Shown piece by piece: positions 6,791 to 15,684 of a stretch of DNA of 15,684 nt (position 1 is the first letter of the stretch; each line of letters begins with the position of its first letter). Source of the stretch: Pseudomonadota bacterium (GTDB lineage: Bacteria > Pseudomonadota > Gammaproteobacteria > Burkholderiales > Burkholderiaceae_E); the NCBI GenBank assembly GCA_023388075.1, contig JAEWGX010000029.1, positions 1-15,684 of the forward strand, in the 5' to 3' direction. The position numbers and the translations under genes were made by a program. A model generated the notes under the pieces. The model had not been told where the DNA came from. It saw only the letters and a program-made list of their open reading frames with translations, and did no database searches.

Positions 6791-7167
6791 CGCAACTCTC
6801 CGAGCCGCCTCAGGACGTCGGCCTCCAGCGCCATCAGCACCGACCTGGCCTTGCGTTCGTGCTCGCTGCGCTCTCGAAGATGCCTTGCGAGCGCGGACCT
6901 GGCACCCTCCAGGTCGCCCGCGACCACGGCGCGCATGCAGGCGACCCTGACCTGCTCGCCCGCCTTGACGAGCACGCCTTCGTCCACCGCGACGAACACC
7001 TCGGCGCCGTCCTCGCCCACGTAGGAGAGCAGGCCGGGACGCAGGAGCATCGCGCCGTCGGCATGCCGGGGCAGCAGAGTGAACGAGCCGCGATCGGACG
7101 CGCCGGAAACCTTGGTGACCGGAACGTCGAGAACCACGCCGGTCGGGACCGAGAGCAGCAGTGTCAT
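6787..7167 (-). CDS. atpC: N-type ATPase epsilon subunit
   Basis: This 126-aa central-stalk subunit links gamma to the c ring. The N-terminal beta sandwich is seen as GSFTLLPRHADGAMLLRPG (27-45), matching the family pattern G-x-F-x-x-L-P-x-H, followed by AEVFVAVDEGVLVKAG (55-70). The C-terminal part (about 85-125) is a charged helical region that may act in regulation. ATG 7167 is chosen because GGAGG lies 4-8 bases upstream and it overlaps the atpD stop as ATGA; in-frame starts further upstream would lie inside atpD. The atpD-atpC pair comes first in this operon, unlike F-ATPase operons where it comes last. Confidence 0.93.
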   Translation of the reverse strand: MTLLLSVPTGVVLDVPVTKVSGASDRGSFTLLPRHADGAMLLRPGLLSYVGEDGAEVFVAVDEGVLVKAGEQVRVACMRAVVAGDLEGARSALARHLRERSEHERKARSVLMALEADVLRRLGELR

Positions 7168-8579
7168 GCCGCCTCCGCGCGCGCGGGCAGGGCGCCGATC
7201 ATGTACAGGTCCTGCTCGGGCACGGCCGAGTACTCGTCGTTCAGGATGGCCTCGCAATCGTCGAGCAGCGTGTCGAGCGGGACGGCGGCCCCCGGGCGGC
7301 CGGTGAACTGCTCGGTGACGTGGAACGGTTGCGTGAGGTAACGCTCCAGGCGCCGGGCGCGCGAGACCGTCCGCTGGTCCTCCTCGTTGAGCTCCTCCAG
7401 TCCCAGCATCGCGATGATGTCCTTTAGATCGTCGTAGGCGGCAAGGGTGGCGCGCACCGCGCCTGCGAGCTGGTAATGACGCTCTCCCATCACGACAGGG
7501 CTCAGGAGCGACGATGTCGAGGCAAGCGGATCGATCGCCGGGTAGAGCCCCTGGGCGGCACGGTCGCGCGAGAGAACGATCGACGCAGAGAGATGGCTGA
7601 ATGTATGGACCACCGCCGGATCGGTGAAGTCGTCGGCCGGCACGTAGACCGCCTGCACCGACGTGATCGCCGCGTCCTCGGTGCTGGCGATGCGTTCCTG
7701 CAGCTCGCCCAGGTCCCGCGCCAGGGTGGGCTGGTAGCCCATCTGCGAGGAAAGCTGGCCGAGGAGCCCGGACACCTCCATCCCCGCCTGCACGAACCGG
7801 AACACGTTGTCGATCAGCAGCAGCACGTCGCGCTGCTCGTCGTCGCGGAAGTGCTCCGCGATGGCCAGCGCGGTGTGAGCCACGCGAAAGCGCGGACCGG
7901 GGGGCTCGCTCATCTGGCCGAAGACGAGGACGGTCTGGCCCAGAACGCCGGCGTCCCGCACGTCCCGGATGACCTCCTCGGCCTCGCGCGAACGCTCGCC
8001 GATGCCGCAGAACACGCTCACGCCGCGGTGTCGGGCCGCCATGTTGTGGATGAGCTCGGATATCAGCACGGTCTTGCCGACGCCCGCGCCTCCGAAGAGC
8101 CCCGCCTTGCCGCCGCGCTCGAGCGGGGCGAGCAGGTCGATCGCCTTGATGCCCGTGTGGAGCACCTCGGAGCCGACCGGGCGCTTGCGAAGCGGTACCG
8201 TCGAGCCGTAGACCGTGCGGCGCGCTCCGGTGATCGCCTCGCCGCCATCGATCGCATTGCCGAAGACATCCACGACCCGGCCGAGCAGGTTCCTGCCCAC
8301 GGTCACCGTGAGCGGGGCGCCGGTCGCCTCCAGCCGCGCGCCGCGCGCGAGCCCGCCGATGCCGCCGAAAGCCAGGCAGCGCGCAGTTCTCGTGTCGACA
8401 TGGGCGGAGACCTCGAGGCGCAACCCGTCGTCCGACACGAGAAGCTCACGCAACGCGGGGAGCGGGCCGTCGAAGCGGACGTCGACGACCGAACCCCGGA
8501 TCGCGGTGACGATCCCGGTCGCCGCCTCGCCGACGCCGTCGCTCGCGGCCGTACTCCGGGATGGAAGATGGATGCTCAC
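7164..8579 (-). CDS. atpD: N-type ATPase beta subunit (catalytic)
   Basis: This 471-aa subunit carries the catalytic ATP site. Walker A is GGAGVGKT (163-170). GIGERSREA (192-200) holds the catalytic Glu195 and Arg196, where F-type betas read GVGERTREG. Walker B ends in D257 (LLLID). The segment RFVQAGMEVSGLLG (261-274) is characteristic of N-type betas, where F-types usually have RFTQAGSEVSALLG. The DELSEED rotor-contact loop is EELNEED (395-401). All catalytic residues are present. The start is GTG 8579, supported by GAGGAGAGG just upstream. It is the first gene of the operon and is divergent from aroB across 198 bp, which should contain the operon promoter. Confidence 0.96.
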   Translation of the reverse strand: MSIHLPSRSTAASDGVGEAATGIVTAIRGSVVDVRFDGPLPALRELLVSDDGLRLEVSAHVDTRTARCLAFGGIGGLARGARLEATGAPLTVTVGRNLLGRVVDVFGNAIDGGEAITGARRTVYGSTVPLRKRPVGSEVLHTGIKAIDLLAPLERGGKAGLFGGAGVGKTVLISELIHNMAARHRGVSVFCGIGERSREAEEVIRDVRDAGVLGQTVLVFGQMSEPPGPRFRVAHTALAIAEHFRDDEQRDVLLLIDNVFRFVQAGMEVSGLLGQLSSQMGYQPTLARDLGELQERIASTEDAAITSVQAVYVPADDFTDPAVVHTFSHLSASIVLSRDRAAQGLYPAIDPLASTSSLLSPVVMGERHYQLAGAVRATLAAYDDLKDIIAMLGLEELNEEDQRTVSRARRLERYLTQPFHVTEQFTGRPGAAVPLDTLLDDCEAILNDEYSAVPEQDLYMIGALPARAEAA

Positions 8580-8777
8580 GGGCCTCTCCTCACCAGGGCA
8601 GAGGATAGCTCACGCGACGCTTCTCGACCGGACCTCGGACGGCTGCGGGTTACACTGCGCCTGCACCGAATGGTTCCAGCGCCCCGGTGGGCCCGTTCGG
8701 GTTCGCCGCTTTCCGGTCGCGCCTCCAGCAAGTCGAACGAGCGGATCGGCCCCGGCCAGCACGCAGCCTTTGACCAG
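8580..8777. promoter_or_regulatory. Divergent aroB / atpD promoter region
   Basis: These 198 bp hold no convincing gene and separate two divergent starts. For aroB, TACACT (8651-8656) is a possible -10 box without a clear -35. For the atp operon, TATCCT on the minus strand (8607-8602) is a possible -10, also without a good -35; it is followed closely by the strong Shine-Dalgarno GAGGAG (8591-8586). The region must serve both directions unless aroB is read from elsewhere. The exact boxes are guesses; the regulatory role is inferred from geometry. No operator palindrome or riboswitch was recognised. Confidence 0.45.
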
Positions 8778-9875
8778 ATGCACGAACTCACCGTCGATCT
8801 TCGCGAACGCAGCTATCCGATCCAGGTCGGCACCGGCCTGCTGGCCGACAACCCATCGCTGCTCGCGCTGGCGCGAGGTCGGTCCGTCGCGGTCGTGAGC
8901 GATGCGACCGTCGACGGCCTCCTCGGCGATCGGCTGGAGTCGCTGCTGCGGCCGGCGGCGCACCAGCTCCTGCGCATCACGCTCGAGCCCGGCGAGGGGA
9001 CCAAGTCCTGGCGCTCGCTCGATCGCATATTCGACGACCTGCTCGCGCATCGCTTCGATCGTGGCAGCCTGGTGGTGGCGCTCGGCGGTGGCGTGGTGGG
9101 CGATCTCGCCGGCTTCGCGGCGGCCACCTACCAGCGGGGCGTGGATTTCGTCCAGGTGCCGACCACGCTGCTTGCCCAGGTCGATTCGTCGGTTGGCGGC
9201 AAGACCGCCATCAACCATCCGCGCGGGAAGAACATGATCGGCGCCTTCCACCAGCCGCGCCTGGTGGTGGCGGATACCGGAGTGCTCGCATCGCTGCCCG
9301 CCCGAGAGCTGGCGGCGGGCCTGGCCGAGGTGATCAAGCACGGCGCGATCGCGGACGCGACCTACCTGGACCGGGTGGCCGACGCCATGCCCCGGCTCCT
9401 GGCCCGTGACCCGGAGGCGTTGGCCGATGCGGTGATCGACTCCATCCGGATCAAGGCGGACGTGGTTGCGCGCGACGAACGCGAATCGGGCGCGCGCGCG
9501 CTGCTCAACTTCGGCCATACCTTCGGCCATGCGATCGAGGCCGGGGAAGGCTACGGCCAATGGCTGCACGGCGAGGCGGTGGGCGCCGGCATGGTCATGG
9601 CCGCGGATCTCTCGGTGCGGCTGGGGTATCTGGCCGAAGCGGACCTGGAGCGGCTCAGGCACGTGATCGCCCTCGCCGGACTGCCGCTGCGAGGCCCGGA
9701 CTGGCCGCCGGGCCGCTACCTGGAATACATGAGCATCGACAAGAAGGCCAGCAAGGGCGTGCCGCGCTTTGTCGTGCTGCGCCGGATCGGCGCCGCCGCG
9801 GTGGAGCAGGTGGCGCCGGCCTTGGTGGAAGCGGCCATCGCCGCCAATACAGCGGCAGCGCCGGCGTCGGCCTGA
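8778..9875 (+). CDS. aroB: 3-dehydroquinate synthase
   Basis: This 365-aa cytoplasmic enzyme converts DAHP to 3-dehydroquinate, the second step of the shikimate pathway, using NAD+ and a divalent metal. The NAD-binding glycine motif is LGGGVVGDLAGF (102-113). VPTTLLAQVDSSVGGKTAIN (127-146) is the signature active-site stretch. The metal ligands are expected at E184 (AEVIKHG), H247 (NFGHTFGHAIE) and H264 (HGEAV). The length is typical for the family. ATG 8778 gives the normal N-terminus (MHELTVDLRERSYPI); the Shine-Dalgarno is weak, and the frame runs open far upstream only because of the high GC content. It is normally co-transcribed with aroK; here it is separated from it by the atp operon and probably has its own promoter. 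Confidence 0.96.
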   Translation: MHELTVDLRERSYPIQVGTGLLADNPSLLALARGRSVAVVSDATVDGLLGDRLESLLRPAAHQLLRITLEPGEGTKSWRSLDRIFDDLLAHRFDRGSLVVALGGGVVGDLAGFAAATYQRGVDFVQVPTTLLAQVDSSVGGKTAINHPRGKNMIGAFHQPRLVVADTGVLASLPARELAAGLAEVIKHGAIADATYLDRVADAMPRLLARDPEALADAVIDSIRIKADVVARDERESGARALLNFGHTFGHAIEAGEGYGQWLHGEAVGAGMVMAADLSVRLGYLAEADLERLRHVIALAGLPLRGPDWPPGRYLEYMSIDKKASKGVPRFVVLRRIGAAAVEQVAPALVEAAIAANTAAAPASA

Positions 9876-9895
9876 CTCCGCCGGTGCCCTGAGTA

Positions 9896-9908
9896 CCGGG
9901 TGACCCGG
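9896..9908. repeat. Short palindrome directly before the transposase start codon
   Basis: CCGGGT-G-ACCCGG is a perfect 6-bp inverted repeat around one central base. It ends one base before the ATG of the HUH transposase, where a Shine-Dalgarno would be. It may limit translation of the transposase or be a remnant of an element end; both are inference. Confidence 0.5.
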
Positions 9909-9909
9909 C

Positions 9910-10623
9910 ATGGCCCGCAAGCCTCGCAGCATTCTCGCCGGCTATCCGTTCCACGTGATCGTCCGGGGCAACAACCGTCAGGCGATCTTCCACGACGACG
10001 ACGACCGCTCCAGCTTCAAGTGGAGCCTGCGCGAGGCCTGTGCGACGCACCGGCTGGCGGTCCACGCCTACGTCCTGATGACGAATCACGTGCACCTGAT
10101 CGCGACACCCGCGGCGCCGGAAGGGCTGTCCCGGGTCATGCAGGCCGTCGGACGGCAGTACGTCCGGCGCTTCAACCACCGCCATGGCCGTACCGGGACG
10201 CTCTGGGAAGGCCGCTACCGCGCATCATTGATTCAGGGCGATCGCCATCTCCTCGCCTGCCAGCGGTACGTGGAGATGAACCCCGTGCGGGCCGGGATGG
10301 TGGGGCGGCCGGAGCAGTTCGAATGGTCCAGCCACCGCCACCATCTGGGGCTGGCAAGCGATCCGTTAGTGAGTCCTCACAGTGTCTATTGGGCGCTTGG
10401 TAACACGCCTTTCGAGCGCGAGTTGGCCTATCGAGGACTGTTCGATTCGCTGCCGGCAGTCCCGGACGAGACCCTGACGGCGTTGCTTCTTGCGGGGCAT
10501 CCCGTGGCGGATCGCGGCTATCTGGAAGCGCTCGAGGCCCGCACGGGGTTGGCTCTGGTACCTAAGCCCGTCGGGAGGCCCAGGAAGTCGGCCGACCCTG
10601 CCCCTGGCAGCGATCTGCGGTAA
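9910..10623 (+). CDS. REP-associated tyrosine transposase (RAYT, Y1/HUH family)
   Basis: This 237-aa protein belongs to the Y1_Tnp family of single-strand DNA transposases related to IS200/IS605 TnpA. The HUH metal-binding motif is H60-V-H62 in LMTNHVHLI. The probable catalytic tyrosine is Y120 in RYVEMNPVRAG (119-129). The conserved GTLWEGRYRASLI block (96-108) is also present. A C-terminal part of about 100 residues ends in a basic RPRKS segment typical of this group. RAYTs are usually single-copy, lack flanking insertion-sequence ends and act on REP palindromes; REP-like repeats follow directly downstream. A patch near 10360-10460 uses less GC-biased codons than the neighbours, which suggests transfer. 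No start-proximal Shine-Dalgarno is seen, only a palindrome. The catalytic set looks complete. Confidence 0.9.
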   Translation: MARKPRSILAGYPFHVIVRGNNRQAIFHDDDDRSSFKWSLREACATHRLAVHAYVLMTNHVHLIATPAAPEGLSRVMQAVGRQYVRRFNHRHGRTGTLWEGRYRASLIQGDRHLLACQRYVEMNPVRAGMVGRPEQFEWSSHRHHLGLASDPLVSPHSVYWALGNTPFERELAYRGLFDSLPAVPDETLTALLLAGHPVADRGYLEALEARTGLALVPKPVGRPRKSADPAPGSDLR

Positions 10624-10625
10624 TT

Positions 10626-10665
10626 ACAACGGCGCCACACCGTCTACAAAGGCGCCATACCGTCA
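10626..10665. repeat. 20-bp imperfect tandem repeat after the transposase gene
   Basis: Two adjacent 20-bp units (10626-10645 and 10646-10665) match at 17 of 20 positions and each contain GGCGCCAYACCGTC. The core GGCGCC is itself palindromic. They begin 3 bp after the transposase stop codon. They may be part of the REP-like target set of the transposase (inference). Confidence 0.8.
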
Positions 10666-10667
10666 TT

Positions 10668-10732
10668 AACGTGAACTGACCCCTTTTTGCGTTGCACCGT
10701 TTCGGGGCGGCGTAACAAAGTAATCTGACCCC
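10668..10732. repeat. Two copies of a CTGACCCC-ended unit around a REP-like hairpin
   Basis: The 16-bp segments 10668-10683 and 10717-10732 match at 13 of 16 positions and both end in CTGACCCC (GGGGTCAG on the minus strand). Between them GTTGCACCG (10691-10699) can pair with CGGCGTAAC (10708-10716) at 7 of 9 positions, with an 8-base loop. A short conserved head next to an imperfect palindrome is the layout of REP sequences used by RAYT proteins. The repeats are seen directly; the link to the transposase is inferred from adjacency. Confidence 0.65.
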
Positions 10733-10742
10733 GTTGTTTTTC

Positions 10743-10799
10743 TTGCCATGGTGCAGTGCGGCGGAATATTCTGTGAGGCCGTGCCCGAGGAGAAAGACG
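10743..10799 (+). promoter_or_regulatory. Sigma-70 promoter and ribosome binding site of gltB
   Basis: TTGCCA (10743-10748, 5 of 6 to TTGACA) and TATTCT (10767-10772, 4 of 6 to TATAAT) are separated by 18 bp. Transcription would begin near 10779, leaving a leader of about 20 bases. The Shine-Dalgarno GAGGAG (10787-10792) lies 7 bases before ATG 10800 and decides this start over the ATG at 10806. The promoter begins immediately after the REP-like repeats. Confidence 0.55.

Positions 10800-15684
<4,885 letters not shown>

Noticed and set aside
1888..8579. Reading the operon as the housekeeping F-type ATP synthase
   Set aside because: The gene order starts with atpD-atpC, atpH is missing, AtpQ and AtpR are present, and the beta, b and c subunits carry N-type features; housekeeping operons run atpIBEFHAGDC.
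7476..8777. Upstream in-frame extension of aroB across atpD
   Set aside because: The extension is the antisense of atpD and encodes no known domain; AroB proteins begin at the MHELTVDLRERSYPI segment (8778).
10626..10732. CRISPR-like repeat array
   Set aside because: The repeat units are only two, directly adjacent or degenerate, with no regular spacers and no cas genes.

Overview
The window is a very GC-rich proteobacterial chromosome segment. The gene order pilQ - aroK - aroB - gltB, and a GltB that reads like the betaproteobacterial form (for example the segment NLDHRGAVGADPLFGDGAG), suggest a betaproteobacterium or a close gammaproteobacterial relative. No rRNA or tRNA is present to settle this.

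Layout. Positions 1-92 hold the last 29 codons of pilQ (type IV pilus secretin), followed on the same strand by an Ig-like lipoprotein gene (139-1251) and aroK (shikimate kinase, 1309-1893). On the opposite strand, 8579 down to 1888, lies a complete nine-gene operon in the order atpD-C-Q-R-B-E-F-A-G. This order, the two extra small membrane proteins AtpQ and AtpR, the long b subunit with a delta-like C-terminus, the absence of a separate atpH, and the c subunit with a second glutamate identify it as an N-type (N1No) rotary ATPase, the laterally spread accessory relative of the F-ATP synthase. It sits between aroK and aroB, which are normally neighbours, so it looks inserted into a conserved housekeeping block. 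Its last gene overlaps the end of aroK by 6 bp, tail to tail. aroB (8778-9875) is divergent from atpD across a 198-bp region that should carry both promoters.

Downstream of aroB come a RAYT/Y1-type HUH transposase gene (9910-10623) and a 176-bp spacer. The spacer carries a 20-bp imperfect tandem repeat, two copies of a unit ending CTGACCCC and a REP-like hairpin, then a good sigma-70 promoter and Shine-Dalgarno for gltB. gltB (10800 to the right edge, 3' incomplete) encodes the large subunit of NADPH-glutamate synthase.

How the genes work together. aroK and aroB are two steps of the shikimate pathway, and gltB is nitrogen assimilation. The N-ATPase is a self-contained ion pump module, probably running as an ATP-driven exporter beside a regular F-ATP synthase encoded elsewhere. 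The most unusual points are three: a gamma subunit with an acidic C-terminal extension made partly by a perfect 21-bp tandem duplication; a c subunit that combines two carboxylates and a TS-Y ligand set with an alanine-rich TM1; and the transposase with repeat debris at the position where many betaproteobacteria carry dgt. I found no CRISPR array or defence system, and no clearly undescribed multi-gene system.
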